NCBI RefSeq assembly: GCF_910592395.1
Contig: NC_088309.1
Coordinates: 25,112,599-25,176,598, forward strand
Reading direction: 5' to 3'
DNA length: 64,000 nt
Source of the DNA: Lineus longissimus
Lineage: Eukaryota > Nemertea > Pilidiophora > Heteronemertea > Lineidae
In this document: positions 1-14,455 of the stretch, piece by piece
Numbering within the stretch: position 1 is the stretch's first letter
How the letters are laid out: each line of letters starts with the position of its first letter
Program-made: the position numbers and the translations under genes
The notes under the pieces: model-generated
The model's input: the letters and a program-made list of their open reading frames with translations, nothing else
What the model was told of the DNA's origin: nothing
Database searches by the model: none

Positions 1-3000
1 ATTCTTTGCTCTTATGATATTGTATCAAAGAGTTTTAAATCGTTGATACAATTCATAATTTAGAATTTAAAATTTCTGAGATTTCTGAGTTCTGAATTGT
101 AATGGATGTAGCTTCGGCCATAAGATAAGAATGCTGTTGTAGTGATGGTAAGATAAAGTTCTAAAAGCAATAGAATAGTACATGTAAGTTAAGACAAAGT
201 GTGCGAGGACATAGACAACCAGGAAAAGACAACAAGAGGCCCTTTTATCCTAAAAGAGGCATACCGGGTTCTGTAACACTCCCACGAAACGACTGATTCA
301 GAAATTGTTGTCTTTGGTGGACACCACTGCTTTGGGGATGTAACACTCAGTAAAATTCAGCAATACCAAAACTGCACCTCAAAAGTCACGTTCATGCTTT
401 TCGAATATTTGAAACTCAAGTTGAGTTTCATCTACGTAGGAAAATTTCAAGTGTGACGACCAATATGTACAATACGAGCCAACTTTCGCAGCGCTGACCT
501 GGCATGTCTAGTTACTGCGCAGCGGCCATGGTTAATTCTAATTACAAGCGGGTCTGATATAAGCTTCACAAGTATTTCACTAGAGATATGGCTGGTTATC
601 ACTGGTCACCTCCAAATCTAGGAATGGTCTAGGAATTTATAACGTGTTCCTGGAATCTTTATTATAAAATTAGATGAGACGTTCGAACTGCTATTAATCT
701 CTCGTGCCTGCTGGTCCATCATCTAACACTCGATATCCACAACCAGAGGCACAATTAGATATAAATCACTATCGACGGCAGGGGTAATCAATCAAGACCA
801 GTAAAGATCGCCAAATGGCGCATCAATCCACCGTCGGACACCGTTTAACTGACCAGATTTCACAGAGGCAAGTAAAACACAATGGAAGCTGACAGTAACA
901 AGATAGATACGACCTCATCAGCCGGACTGAGCTGTTGGACTGGTACTTTCTTAGGCGGATTACATGGTTCAAGTGTCAAGGGAAGCCAACTGTACCATCA
1001 CTTAATATGGTGCGGACGACCGCTGGCGATCAGCTCGCACCGAGTTGATATGAATGTCTGGGATGTACGTAGCATGGCTGTTCTACATGCATGCACCTCT
1101 TCATGCATGCAGGGTCAATGTAAATGAAAAACATGATCGCACGGCAGCTCTGCACCTCATGGACCAGAGAATTAGCTTCCACAATAAAGGACATAATCAA
1201 TGAGTCTGGCAACTCTGCAAGAAGATAATTCTGATCTATAAGGTGGCGAAAAGCAGTTTGATTTGGCCCCGCAAACACCGTCATGAATGTTGCGATATCT
1301 GAGCACCAAGGGAGCAATTACCGTGGTTTGTGAGAGCAGAACGGCAATGTAATTGCATTGGTCAAGCTGGCCTCTTAAATATGGACATAACTAATTAATG
1401 ATGGCATTTTTTCAATTGCATTCGTGAAACAGTTTCTTGTGAAAGCAACCATTTGAGCAAATTAGGCTGAGACCATTTCCTGCTCATTTCTGCCCCGTCT
1501 TGGCATATACACTCTCCATGTACAGCTTGTGTAACTTTGAAGTAGATTTTTGCAGAACAGCGCAATGTAAACTGGATATAAATCAGTGATCCAATCTGCC
1601 TAATAGACTCGCATCTGAGCAAGAAAAAAAAGACGAAGGGTGATGAGCTCGCGAGAAACAAAGGAAGATTACCGTTTTTCAGCGACAAATGGCGTTGTCC
1701 GTTACGACGTGCTACGGTACGGGGGTATCATGTATCCTATGCTCTAATTGGTCAAATTTAAACTGAACATCAAGGACCACTGGTGAATTCTTCCTAGTAT
1801 TATTTATGTGTCAACACAAAAAGAAAATATGGTCGCTACAGTTGCTGAAAATGGCCAAACCACGTCCGCCAGTGATTACGAAAGAAATTGAATACTGCCT
1901 CTGGAATGAAATAATACAAACTTGTCAAGCGGTGCTAGATTAAACGACCGGCAGGACGACTATGGATGCTATTATTTGGAGACGTTATTTCCTTAACTGT
2001 CGGAGGTAATAAATGGCATTATCTTGGTTAACTTTCGATGGAATATGACAATGGGTCTATCACACTAGAACAAGGTTGCTATGGGTTTTGCACATTTTGA
2101 GACGGGTTGTGGCTTTTCTGAAACGCAATCCATCATTGTACGGCGGAGATATTTGTGTTTGGATGACAGGTATGGAGAAAGCCTTGGTCAAGAGGCTTGC
2201 TGCAAATCATACTACAGGCAGTCAGAGATCGTCAACGGGATTGGAATGATATCGTGTGCAGTTGTTTGAAGTGAACCGAGGTCAAATAAATCTATTTCAG
2301 TTGGAAGCCGGAGGTTTCAAGTGAGGACAGCCCGTTCATGACCGCCACACAGTGCAAAAGACGTGACTGAAAAGTCAGGAAACCAAATGTTGAAGAATAA
2401 GGAAGGACGATTATGCTAATATAATCTCAATATCACTTGAGGCTGACCAGAGAGCGATAGATTTTAAAGTCACCTCACCCACGATGAGAATCTTGCCTGA
2501 GAGTTCGAAGATGTATCCATGGCCACTTACTGTAATTAGTGGCCGTGGAAACATGTTTAAGCACTGGTAAACTTGAGGTGCAAAAAGGTTATCAGATTGC
2601 GATTTTGTTGCAACCTTACCACCATTTCTAAACACTTGTAGTTTACAGTCGAATATATCTTTTTCACCTCAAACAAGTACACAGGAGAAGGAATCGGCGA
2701 TAAGGAGAAATGTGAAAAGGCCAGCTATTCGCGAGTCGAGTCGAGTTCAATAAGAATATCTCTGAATACTTCATCAAATGGTGTTGAGCACATCTTGCTG
2801 AAGAAACCGCATGTGTTTGAGTCAACAGTGAAATGCAGTTGAATAGCGATCTGCACATCATATACATATTATGTATGAGTGTACATATACATTGAATGTA
2901 GCTTTTGGGTTATTTTCTGATAACAGGTCCGTGGTCGATTTTAGTGAAGCCTGCCATACAGTATATCGCAGATACTATAGTCTTGTCAAAGTCCGTCGAG

Positions 3001-6000
3001 ACGCATCCTTATTAGATTGTCAGCGTTGCATTTTACGGCCAAGGGTATCGGGCTTAGGCACAAGCCATGGTATCAATATCACTCCTTGTTTTCGATCTAT
3101 TACATTGACATTACACTTAAGCCATGGTGATGTCTAATTATTTCTGTGCGGAGAAGTTGAAGGATGCATTGCCGGCGTGTGTTTCACGCTTCACGCAATG
3201 ACCACATGGACTGTGTACGTGTACATGTCGTATCGAGATTTTTTTCTTAAGATGTTGAAACAATCATATGTTCATGATATTCAACTAATCAGAAAGTACG
3301 TACTTTTGACTGATATACAATGATGGAGGGAAGGAATGAATATTTACCACTGTGTATACGTCTATCTTAACCACCACCGCCTCAGCTAACCAAAAGCTCA
3401 TTCTAATCAATACATGTAATAATTATGAAATTTCATAATACTGATTGTGTTAGAATACTTCATCATCTGTGTCTCTACATCGATTTAGAGCGGAACTCAA
3501 AGTTATCCATGTATCAGGCCTGTGCTTGCAGGATTTCAACCGCGAAACGTGACAGATACGAGTTAAATTTGACAATATCGATAGAATTGACTGAGACGTA
3601 GTGTATCGAGTTTCGATAAGAGTCTACTATTTCCATCTAATAAACTGATCTACATGTACGGTAAATATCAACCTATTAGAAACAGATTAGATGTGTTTCA
3701 GTTGCCGGGTTGTTGAAAGCCGCGCGCGCACCATGCCTCGATGTGAGAGTCCAAATCTGAAATGGATATGTCGCATCGTAAAGTCAGCAGGGTTGTCCTA
3801 ATTTCAAATTATGACCTCTGCATCTAATTAAAAGCTAATTAACTCTATTCTAATCGATCACAATTGATAGTTTATGCTTAAAGGGAAGATAAAGGTTTGA
3901 ACTAAAACATACATTGAAATGAATAGGCAACCATTTATCATCAATAGGTTATGTATGTCCTTGTCGTAGGCGAACAATAGATGAGTCATAAGTGAACCAC
4001 AGTCTTAAATTACCACACTTCTATGCCATTGAATGGAAAGGATATAATTTGATGGCTATTGCGTCATCGTTCCATTTCCATTATACAATACGAAAATGTG
4101 GTCGCATACCTGATTCTTGGTATGAGGGTAGAGATAAAAGAATGCTAGCCTGCCGGCAAACCGTGAATGAAATTTGCCTAGATAAATAGTCCGGCCTCAA
4201 GCTCTCGGAAGCCTTACATTCCGCTCCTCTTTCCCGTATCATTCTTACATCTTCTTGACCAAAGCCAGCGAACACTATTAAACAAAGGTATCGCTTGAAG
4301 ATCGATACCATTCCCAATCTGATTGCTAGTTTACCGAAAAGGACAACTTGGGCATGAGATGTGTTGGTTCTTAATACAAAAATTGCTTCTAGCTGCACCC
4401 CAGTTTCTAGCACGATCATTGAAAAACGTTCATGTAATGTATCCGTTAGCCCTTAACCATGTCCAAAACTGCCTTGCAACACCAGCGAAAATCATAAAAG
4501 AGATCATTCTAGTGGCGGCGCATGCTGGCAAACATGGGTATTATCCTCCTGGCCACCTGGATTCCACGCCCACACACAATTTGTCAATTTACATCTAAAG
4601 GCAAATTTTCCCCGCGCTGATGACAACTAGAACCTTTCAGCCATTATCTGAAATCTTTTAGTAAGGCTCATCTTGCCAATGGAAGGCAATGCATCACAGA
4701 AGATTTAGCTGTAGCTTTTTAAATCTGGGCACTGTGTAATTTTTTTTAAAGTTTGGGTATGAAATTCTAATACGGGATTTAACGGGGACTAAAGCGATGC
4801 CAGTACAGAAACCGATCTATCATTCCCATTGATTGATCCCCTTTAAACTAAGGAAATCTTACAGAAGATGAACAGCAAGGAGAGTGTTTTTTCTTGAAAA
4901 GAAAGCTTCGTAACCGAGGTATTAGAGGTATATAGTGAAGGCTATAGTGTGTGTATCCGTTGTCACTTGCGTTGATGGGTGAAATGTTCATTCAAGGTTA
5001 AGTTTTCTTAGGCCATTTGGCGATGCTGCGCTTGAAGTTCACAAACCTGACATTGACTGAACGTGCGAAAATAGGATGGAAAGTCCAATCGATGCCAATT
5101 GAAAAGCGACTAATATGCAATAAAGAGGGTGGCTGATGACGCCGACCGCTAATCGATTAGAAGCGATTGTAGCATACGTCCATAGAGCCTCCATTGCACC
5201 TAATCTATCGATCCGATCTTGGCCTGTACAACACTGATTTGGACGCTTTCTATCAAAACAGGGGATGATGGGATGATCGTTAGGTGAGGCTACTGACGAA
5301 ACCGGAATGAAATCATCGAAACCAAACGAAACTGTTGAAACGAAAGAAGATCGACAGGGTAGTGAAATGCACCGCTCGAAATGTTGATGAACATTAGCGA
5401 CTGTCACCTCTGAGGTCCCTCGTACGATTTCCGGTCGGTCCCGCTACACTGTGATAGAGAGGGCGACAATCTGATAAACATTTGTAACTTGCAGAAATTT
5501 TTTTTTTTCATAGACACTAATACTTGATGTCTACCAGGATACGTTCTAAATTGGAAAAAGAAATGTCCCATCTGCAACCAAGCGCGGATAAGCATCAATA
5601 ATTCTTACAAAATAAGACCGCAGCTGCAAGCGACGGAGTGCAGACAAAAGCACATACATGTGTATCTATAATCTTAAATATTGTGGTGAAAATGCGATTT
5701 TGTTTGTGAAAAATTACAGTGAACGAGCTGATATTATAAACTAGCAGAGTCCTTAGTAAGTAGGCCTTTCTTTGCATCTGAATCCCAACCTCCCATAGCC
5801 CGTCCTTGTGTGGGATCAAAAGGTCTGATATGGGACGGTGCTGATCGCACACCGATTAGCCTTTCCTGACGCGGTCATCACGGGCATATATATCATTCCA
5901 GGCGTTGACCGCGTGTCTGTCTCCAAAACTCACACGAGGCCCGACAGTGGAACCAACTATTTCGTTGAATTCATACCATTGGAAATGGGATGATGGCGAC

Positions 6001-8572
6001 AGCTGGTCTGTTACATGTTTCGCCCGTCATGTAACAGATAAGACATCGATGAGATTTAGGAGGGATATGCAAATCAGCCTGGGACAGGCCTGACATCCGG
6101 GGTTAGTAATCAACTTGACTCGTGGACACAGCTTGAGCCTGAGACTTTATCATAGTGTAACAGATGGAAAGGGACGAATTTAATGGGTGCACCAGGGTCT
6201 GTATGTGGTAGGCCTACACTCTGACCGTAATGGACACTACGTTAGTTAACTTTCACGACACTTAGCAAAGAAAATAGAGCCCGTGGTCACAGTTATCACC
6301 CACTGCTGTTCGGAGATCAACATCACGCAAGTGTTGGCGATGCGTGATCTCTCTCGGAGCCATATATAGGTTTTTGAAAGATACCGCGGTTCGGCTAAAC
6401 TTCCAAGCACGGAAATTCAAATTTTATACACGCTAGCCCGATACCAGGCCATTCACTTCATTCCAACACCACACCCTCAGCGTCACATTCTGTCCATTCA
6501 ATAATTTCCGGCGGGACTCGACTATATCGTGTTCTCTGCTGGCCGCTGTCATATCTCTGACACGACCTTTCCTGATAAATCATTGTCAGGGGACCGAACC
6601 TGGCTCTGGTACCACTCCAAACCTTTCAGACAAAGTGACAACTGTCGGGAAATCGAACACATAGCAATAAAGAGGTACGTGTAATTGTCAAGTCTTGGCT
6701 TGATGCAATGGAGCAGCAGAACAGAGAAGAGTGAAGTGTTGTGAGCTGACAGTCACTAAAATGGGTATCTACCTCAAAAGTCAGAAATTCGGAAATGAGT
6801 TTTATTGTGACTTGCGGATTCGTCGTGGCGATAACTTTGTACATAGAGCCGGGCGTAGGACCGTCGCCGATGCTCTAACTGATGATCTTTACTGCGTCCC
6901 TGACCATATACATGTACTACTTATCGTTATTTGTTTTGTACATTAACTTTCTGTATCTGTGTTGGCCGAAAAAATTTCATATGAACCTTGCCTATAAGGT
7001 ACAAAATGTGGTTGACGGTAGCTGGTATCTGGGTTCCATACCAACTTTACAGAACCTGTTAGACTACAGTCGTGATTGGATCAGTAACCAGATGAGATTT
7101 TTTTGTTCTATTAGTTCGTTGAAGATAGATTGTTCTGTGTAAACAGTAGATATGATAGACAGCCATATTGTATAATATGAGTGCATGTACAACCATGAGT
7201 TGATAGACTGTAATAATCACAGTCCCAGAGCGAGAAAAACCAAGGTGCAATTTTCTGTGTAATACCTACCATTGTGGTGCCGATGGTCTGGACGCGGGCA
7301 AAGAAAAAATGTTTCAGGTATCAATTATTAAACAACGCTAGCGCTGTGAACAAAACCAGTCTCTTGAGTATGGGCGTCATGGGATGACGGAGGGTCTAGC
7401 AATACATCGGCCTACTTTTATTTCCCAGAAAGAGCGTTTTCCAAAGAAACAAGGCCCACTGGCGGCCAATTTAGGATTTTCTCGGTCAAATTCAAAGATT
7501 TTTCGCCCAAACCGGGGGGTGGCTCATATGCATGCATGTAGCAAGTACACTGTGTCGAACATGGAGCCACTGCGTTTTGCCCCAAGCGTTCCATTTTTTA
7601 TACTCTTGTCTGTTGGCCGGAGCAACATTATTTTGATGTTTAATACCCCAAAAAACTGTTGATGGCATTTCCATAAACATTACAGCTCTCCATAAACTTT
7701 TATATACCAAAGGGAAGCGGAAGTGCGATACAGAGATAGGAGTATATATGCCATGTGCAACATACTAATACATACCCTTGTTATCCTTACCTGAAGAATA
7801 ACAAACAAGTTTTACTCTCTTGCATTAAACAAAATACTACGTATTTCCCTTTTACGTCGATTTTAAAGAAATCTTAGCGATTCAGAACCTGTTAACGGTA
7901 ACAACATTTCGGGTTGTGTTCAACAGACTGGACATAGAAAGACTTATCAGCTTTCGCGGAGGATGGTGGTTTGGCAAATGGAATCAGTCGGTTCCCCATC
8001 TTATGATAATTGTGTTGGTCATGGGTGGACGTTTCTTCTATGTTTCACTGATTATACACCAGATAGCCCCAAAAAAACGGACCACCATACTTCGTACACA
8101 AACCATTAGTACGCGGCCCATCAGTGGATGGAAACGATTTCTAGAATATATATTTCTAAAAAAAATCACTATTGGTAGTGTTGGTTATTTCAAGTTGGTT
8201 ATGATGACCACTTCCCTATACGCCGTGATTTTATATCGGACCCTCCCGAATCACGGACACGTTCTATCGTCAATGCAAAGATTATGAGCTGCAACTTCTC
8301 TAGAAAACCAATTACCTTTGTGCCACAATTCATTACAATAAATTGCCGTTTAATTCAAAATGCCATGACGATAAATAATTGAACGTTCCTTATTTGATAC
8401 CTCATTGATTCTTCTCTGCAGTATATTACATTTAAAAAGGCATGAGGTTAATGCACTCACACTATAGAAGTCCAATTTAGTGGTTACAGAATGTGATTGG
8501 AGTCCGCAATGGCTAGTACTCATCCTGAGGAAATCAAGGGTTGATGTTCGCTTCTACGGCCGTCACATGTAC

Positions 8573-8629
8573 CTTGAAGCAGAGTCTTTCTATACAACTA
8601 TTCTTTGTATAGAAAGACTCTGCTTGAAG
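8573..8629. repeat. Near-perfect short hairpin (inverted repeat)
   Basis: The arms 8577-8597 and 8605-8625 are perfect reverse complements over 21 nt with a 7-nt loop (ctattct). Beyond a single G/G mismatch, three more pairs extend the stem to 8573 and 8629. The sequence is not repeated nearby. It is short for a typical animal pre-miRNA but could be a small structured RNA or a foldback-element footprint. Confidence 0.85.
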
Positions 8630-10644
8630 CAAACACTAACAGCTGATTTCCTCACGATGACAGTATCAAAATCTCAACGTATCAAATATTTGAACGCAGT
8701 ATAGGGTCAATGAAGTACCTTTGCTGTTTAAGAGTAGTTGGTTGGGCTGACGGGTTTGGCACCTTCCGAAAACAACATGCACTTAAGTTTGTGTTTTTTC
8801 TTTGCTGCTAAAGAGTCTGCGGATATGCGATGCGATTAATTAGTACATTCATGAATATTTACATCATCCACACCTAAACGTTGAAACATCGCCGGTGATT
8901 TCGTGCGTTAAAAAAACTTGCCAACTATTACCTGGGGAAATTGGCCAACAATCTAGGGAGAAAAAATGTATGGCCATAACTACATTTTTCAGTCGTCAAT
9001 CTGGTGGCTTGTTATGTAATGTATGACTAATTAAGCATATTCCCGACGATGCTGCAAAGTCATTTAAATATAGTGCCACATGCGAATTAAGGCCATTTGT
9101 TTGTGTTCGCATGACTACTAACAGTGTGGTATATAGTTAGATATACATGTAATCTGAAGGGAAAAAATTGTGCCCAGTGTTTGCTTTATCATCGGCAATC
9201 TTCGGTTAATCTTTCATGTAGGAATCCGAGAAAGAGAGTTCGCCAGCAGGAGCGAATAGCGAGATCCCTGTAATCAAGAATAACAAAAACTACATGACAT
9301 GATCTAAATGTTTCATTGTTTGCTTTAATCTGATAACCTAAGTACATTTACATGACGATTGATAATAAAAGGAATCCTGACTCCCGAGGGAGGATTTTTA
9401 ACCGGGGGGATATTTCCTTGGGGGATTTTTACCTGGTACCGTTTCAAGCTTTGTCTTTAGTACAACCATACTGTGAATTCTGCACAACAAACAGAAATGT
9501 TATGAATCTGAACTCTTCTCCAGAAACCTTTCAAAGATCCTCATGTATTTGCCCACATACAGGGGCCTACTCTTCACTACTCTATTCCAGGCCAATGTGT
9601 TTAGTTAGCATCCCTTAATATCCTGGCGCACTCTTTATGCATCCATCACAGCATTAACAAAGAACATCCGAGAACACACACCCAAAACAAACAGTTTTTT
9701 CACAAACGGTTCCTGAGTAAACTTTGAAGACAATTATACTGCTTGCTGAGCAATCTGTAGAGATACTTTCTACAATATTAATTGGAATTAATGAGCTCGT
9801 GTAAATAGATCTGAATATCATGTAATGCTAAGGTTTAGGTTCTTGATAGATCATTATTGTTGAATCCATTAGTGAAACCTTGTCTTCTAGCCGCACAATC
9901 TGTTTATGTAATAGACTGTCTTTAATTGATTGCCAGGGGAGAATCCACAAAAAGTGAAGGTTTATTGTTAAAGGTGTCTTGGAATGTTTTTATTTTGACC
10001 CGTTACTTTCTCATATCCATCTTCTAATGTGCGAAATATTGAGAAATAATTACAAAAACATATGGTCTATATCCCTTTTCTTGCCGAACATGGTGAAGGT
10101 GATCTACCCACAAATTTTCTCAAGTCAGTCAAAACAAGCACATTTAAGCAGACATCGGACCATTTTTTATCACACCGAAGACATATTTTTGCGGACCATT
10201 TTTGGGATACGCTGATGCAGTTGAATACAGGTTGAATTTCTCGCATTGAAAACAGCTTAAATAAAACATTGAATTGGCTGAGTTTGCTGTCAACACTATG
10301 TTAACACCACGAAATGTTGAAATTGCAACACATGTCAACATGCATGGAACGCAGCGTCGTTTATGCTTATCCAATCCGCCACAAATACGCAAAAGCGGAG
10401 CATTTATATTTTATGCGAGTATAAAAATTATCCATCTCATTTAATATTGTGCAAGTCTTTATTTCTGTTTATTCAGATTTAGAATATGGTACAATATCCG
10501 CCGTTGTTTAGTCTCTGACGGATATTTGGTTACGATATCAGAGGTATAAATCGCGGGATGGATTTTTTAATATTGAATTGAAAGCTGAGTGTCAACTATA
10601 GGACATAATTAGCTCTATAAACAATACTGGGCGAGGGTAATGTG

Positions 10645-10760
10645 AAGTATGGGGAAATCGGAGACCCCGGAGGTAACCTACGTTGTCGAGAATGTCGTCC
10701 TACCGGGATCGACCGCGAATTGAACCCGGGACCTCGGAGGTGACAGACGCTGATGGGTAT
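10645..10760 (-). mobile_element. tRNA-derived SINE fragment
   Basis: Read on the minus strand, this segment contains a Pol III B-box-like core (GGGTTCAATTC, around 10718-10730) preceded by tRNA-arm-like sequence. It continues into a GC-rich non-tRNA body. No intact tRNA cloverleaf can be drawn. The assignment rests on the B-box and resembles the other SINE fragments in this window; the family is not identified. Confidence 0.4.
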
Positions 10761-12681
10761 GTATAATGACGACGGTATTCAAGTCAACACTCTTAGGAAA
10801 AAAATGTCATTTATTGTGCTTTTGAAAAGGTTATAAAGTTTTCGGTCAACACAAATATGCACCCCGTACTGAGAGGTTTTTCAGAAATAATATTAAAAAA
10901 CCCTAATGACTTCTGATCGTATAAGTGTAAAGTCATTAAAAGTAATCTTGATGGTGTAGTAGATCTCATTTGAAGCCTAAAATTAAAGGTCATGCTATAA
11001 GCAAACTCGAGAGAAAGCGAGATCAAATCAGATGATATATACATTTGTTCAGGAAAGGTTATAGGTCTTACCATGGTTTTGGATTATCTTTCTCGCCGTG
11101 TGCGTTCCGCCTCCAGTTTTGGCCACAATTCCGTTCACCACCAAACAAACGGTCAGAAATAACCGAAAGAATATGCCTATATCCATCCTTCAGCGTGAAG
11201 TTCTGTCATTTCAACGAAATATATCAAACAGACACAATTCGATGCACAAAAAGTCAATTAGTCACGTCTAAAAAATTAATCGCGTGCACAAAGTCAATTA
11301 TCTTTGTAATCCAAAGAATCCGGGAATGGACAATGTGACGTCACAGCATGATCGTGCGTCACGCGCCCACTAACGAATTCGCAACCTCGATCTCTTGCTC
11401 TATATCTTCTCCCCGCGTTAGAATATCCTCACCGAGATTATCTAAGCTATTGGCTGCAAAGATACAGAAGCACTGGCACAGTTTGAAAATCAAGAAAAAT
11501 TCGCTCCCATACCCTCCTCTCGCCAAGTCTCGGTAAGCGGATCGACCAGACTGGTTGATCAATTGGCTATGGCGGGTTTGGGAGGGTGACGGCTGTTCGA
11601 GCATCTGTGTAGAGTTTATAGGTTGGTCCGGCCGGTCAAGTCCGATCATTCGCTTACGAAATACATATTGCGAATCCTTTGTTTGGTATGCTGATAAAGG
11701 TTTTCACCGCGGCGTTAAGGGAGACTATAGGCAGAAGCCAGGTACTGGTATCAAGAACAAGTTACACGAAGTCGACGATAGGTGCCTCTCGTATGATAAT
11801 GATACATCCAAATTATTCATACTTGTAAGAGGAATACGATTTTCGCTTAATCGAACGCTCCATCCCCAAACTCTGCATACTATGTAGTAACATGCTGACT
11901 ACCAATTGGACACCTGCCCCCGGCCCCTCCTTGGTTCCTGTCTGTTAGAGTTCACCGTTAAAGCTAATAGGCCTCCACTGATACTGCCCTGCATCAGCAA
12001 GATATGATGTTACTTGTTGTCTATTCCTTTAAATTCCTGAATTTAATTTAAATTTGATTGGTAGCGCATGAGAAAACCTTACATCATCAGTGTAGGTGAG
12101 ATTTTATGCATGGATTTTATGTAACAACAACAACATTTGTTACATTTTCTGTGAAAATACATGTACGCATACAATTACCTTACATTTTAATGTAGATTAC
12201 AATTTCAAACTATTAATTGGCTTTTTCAATTGGGAACGGTTTTCCAGCTGCAACACCGTGACCTAGCGGATGGCCAGAATGATTCATGACGAGTTAGAAA
12301 AAAGAATTACTTGGTAAAAGCGCTCGTTCAAAGTATGCTGCTTGTAATCATTAAGACGTGGTACGCTTTGGCATCCCCACCTGTTATAAAAACTTCAAAC
12401 GTCCATAAACTGCTAATAGTTAATTTGTTTAATGGTTGCTAATACATAAATGGCCTCAAAGCAAACTTATTCGGAAATGAAAAAAAAAATGTATGGATGT
12501 AATACCCATAATGCCTATGATTAATAATCTCCGACATAACGCTGAATATTGGGGAAAATATTTAAGTCTTTCTATCAGGTTCCATTTACCGCTAAGCCGA
12601 TTTCGCCGGTCAGTAAGCGGTTGTTTTGAGAGTGTAAAAGACCTTTCTGCGGAAAGTAGGCCCTATACACACTTTGCCACA

Positions 12682-13797
12682 ATGGCATACTACGGGGATC
12701 GTCCATCCGTTATTCTCAAAAGCCACAAGCAGCCTTGGGGCACCATCATCAAACCAAACTTCGGCCTCGGTCACCAGAAGGGCCGGGCGCTTCAGATTGA
12801 GGACGCGGTGGACAGGCTGTACTACATCCCACTAAAGAGGGAGAGGAAGTACCCGAAGGATTCAAGATGGCTTTCCCAGTATGAGTTTGAGGACATGGTA
12901 AGACTTTCATATCATTCTTATCGTTCTAATTCTTATTCAAATGCTACTAACACATAGCTTTGAGGTATTTTTCATGTATGTTTGCCTTATTGAAGGTCGC
13001 TATATCTTCAACTATCTTTGTGACGAATCGGGGGATTTTCTCATACTTTTCTTGAGATGGAAAGCTATTATCACGATCTCCGTGATCAGGCATATGCCCC
13101 ATCGCCATCTCAGACAGAATACTAGTACATGTATATATCTTTCAGCGCCATCCGACGTAGATCAACGTCACTCGGCCAAATTACCCATCTCCAGCCGGTT
13201 ATTCTTTCTCCAATGGCTTCAACGTTAAAGCAACACGAGCGCCATCTTCAGGAAGATTAGCAAACTGACTCGAAGCCTTTCTGACTTAATGGGGTCGGGG
13301 AAGCATTTTGGTCACTTTGTCACTTTTTGACCAGAGAAATATAATACAGCGATAGGGCATAGTAATCTTTAGTCTGTTGATTCAGCAAGCTCTGGTCTTG
13401 TGGAAGCTATCGCAAAAAATTATTGAGCTCACTCTAATAGATTTTTTCATGGGAGCCTGAAAAGAAGTCTTTAGGAGTGAAACTTGGGCGCTGAAACAAG
13501 TGTTGGCGCGCGGAAGAAGGGCCAACCCCATCCATAACCGTATGAGTATATATATGAGGAATTACCAGAGCAACTTGTTGGTCTCTCTCGCCAACATCTC
13601 CGCGCATATATACAGACAAAACTCATATTATTGCTTCATAACACCATAGGATAATATTATTGTTTTATATTTTCCAGGTAAAAAGACTTTCCAATGGCCC
13701 GAAAAACTCAACACCAGATAGCAATAGGACACAATCAAACTGTTCTAACAAAGGACTTGGGATCATCAACTCATTCGCATGGAAAGGATACAACTGA
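12682..13797 (+). CDS. Small two-exon gene, 111-aa protein of unknown function
   Basis: Exons 12682-12897 and 13678-13797 join in phase 0 (donor ATG|GTAAGA, acceptor TTTTCCAG|GTA) into a 111-codon frame. An AATAAA 292 bases after the stop gives it a proper 3' end. The protein begins MAYYGDRPSVILKSHKQPWG and is basic and rich in Tyr, Trp, Pro and Lys. It has no signal peptide or membrane segment and ends in SFAWKGYN. I do not recognise the family. The length and composition resemble small ciliary or sperm microtubule-inner proteins, but that is only an impression. The open frame continues upstream to 12493; the ATG at 12682 was chosen because the protein character changes there. A further 5' exon is possible. 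Confidence 0.55.
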
Positions 13798-14088
13798 GGC
13801 GCCTACCCGGGAGAGCCTTCCGAAACAGTTCAAGAAACATCCACCTGTTAGCGAAGATCAGAGACGTTCGAAAATTTCCAACTTATGAACATTTTTCGGG
13901 CGGTCTGTGAAATCTTCAGACGCGAGTCGCTCTTCCTTAAAGGACGTTATCTATTTCTTTTTGTAATATTTCGGATGCTGCGATTGTTGTGTATAGTAAA
14001 GTTGTCAAGTTTTTCTCATGTAGTGTCTTTTTTCTTCAAAATAAGTCGCCGTTCTTGTTAGTGTGCCCCTTTACGACAATGAACGTGA

Positions 14089-14094
14089 AATAAA
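14089..14094 (+). terminator. Poly(A) signal AATAAA of the 12.7-13.8 kb gene
   Basis: A canonical AATAAA lies about 290 bases after the stop codon of the small two-exon gene, and no further coding signal on this strand occurs before the next gene. Confidence 0.5.
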
Positions 14095-14344
14095 AGAGGA
14101 CTGAATGTATGGACGTAGATCCTGATCAGGTTGAAATGATTTCTTGGAGGGACATTTTAACTGTTACACTCGGCTGATCAGGCCTAGGTTGCCCTATGTT
14201 AAAGGTTGCCCCATATTGATAGATGGATACCACCAGGGGATGGGGCATTGCAGGTCACAACCAGTCATCAAATTACATGTATACGGATGGGAGTGTATAG
14301 TACCCCCAGGTATATGGCACGGCTTAACCCGCCGGCCATGAGAG

Positions 14345-14455
14345 AATTCCTTTATGGCCCAGTGGTTGGCGCGTTGGCCCCAGAGTGGAAGTTAAGCAAC
14401 GTTGAGCGCGGTCAAACTTCGGATCGGCGCGTGCAATACAGGGAGTAGGAGTATT
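14345..14455 (+). mobile_element. Relic SINE with tRNA-like and 5S rRNA-like segments
   Basis: A tRNA A-box-like stretch (GGCCCAGTGGTTGGCGCG, about 14357-14374) is followed at about 14388-14432 by a segment that reads like the internal part of 5S rRNA (AAGTTAAGCAACGTTGAGCG, then a GGTC..ACTT.GGAT pattern). The combination suggests a composite Pol III element or a degraded 5S-derived SINE. It lies between two convergent gene 3' ends. No intact 5S gene is present. Confidence 0.4.

Larger units (their letters stand above)
1..12400. other. Gene-poor stretch with no recognisable coding gene
   Basis: I read all six frames and found only short open frames (up to about 120 codons). None has a family motif, a believable splice chain or a composition like the real exons elsewhere in the window. 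The longest, at 7916-8287 (+), encodes a run of hydrophobic and basic residues with no recognisable domain. The stretch holds the hairpin at 8573-8629 and a SINE relic near 10.65-10.76 kb. It may contain UTRs, non-coding RNA or small exons that I cannot see. Confidence 0.55.

Noticed and set aside
7916-8287. 123-codon hydrophobic frame as a membrane protein
   Set aside because: Hydrophobic stretches are interrupted by dense basic residues. No family, start context or splice support.
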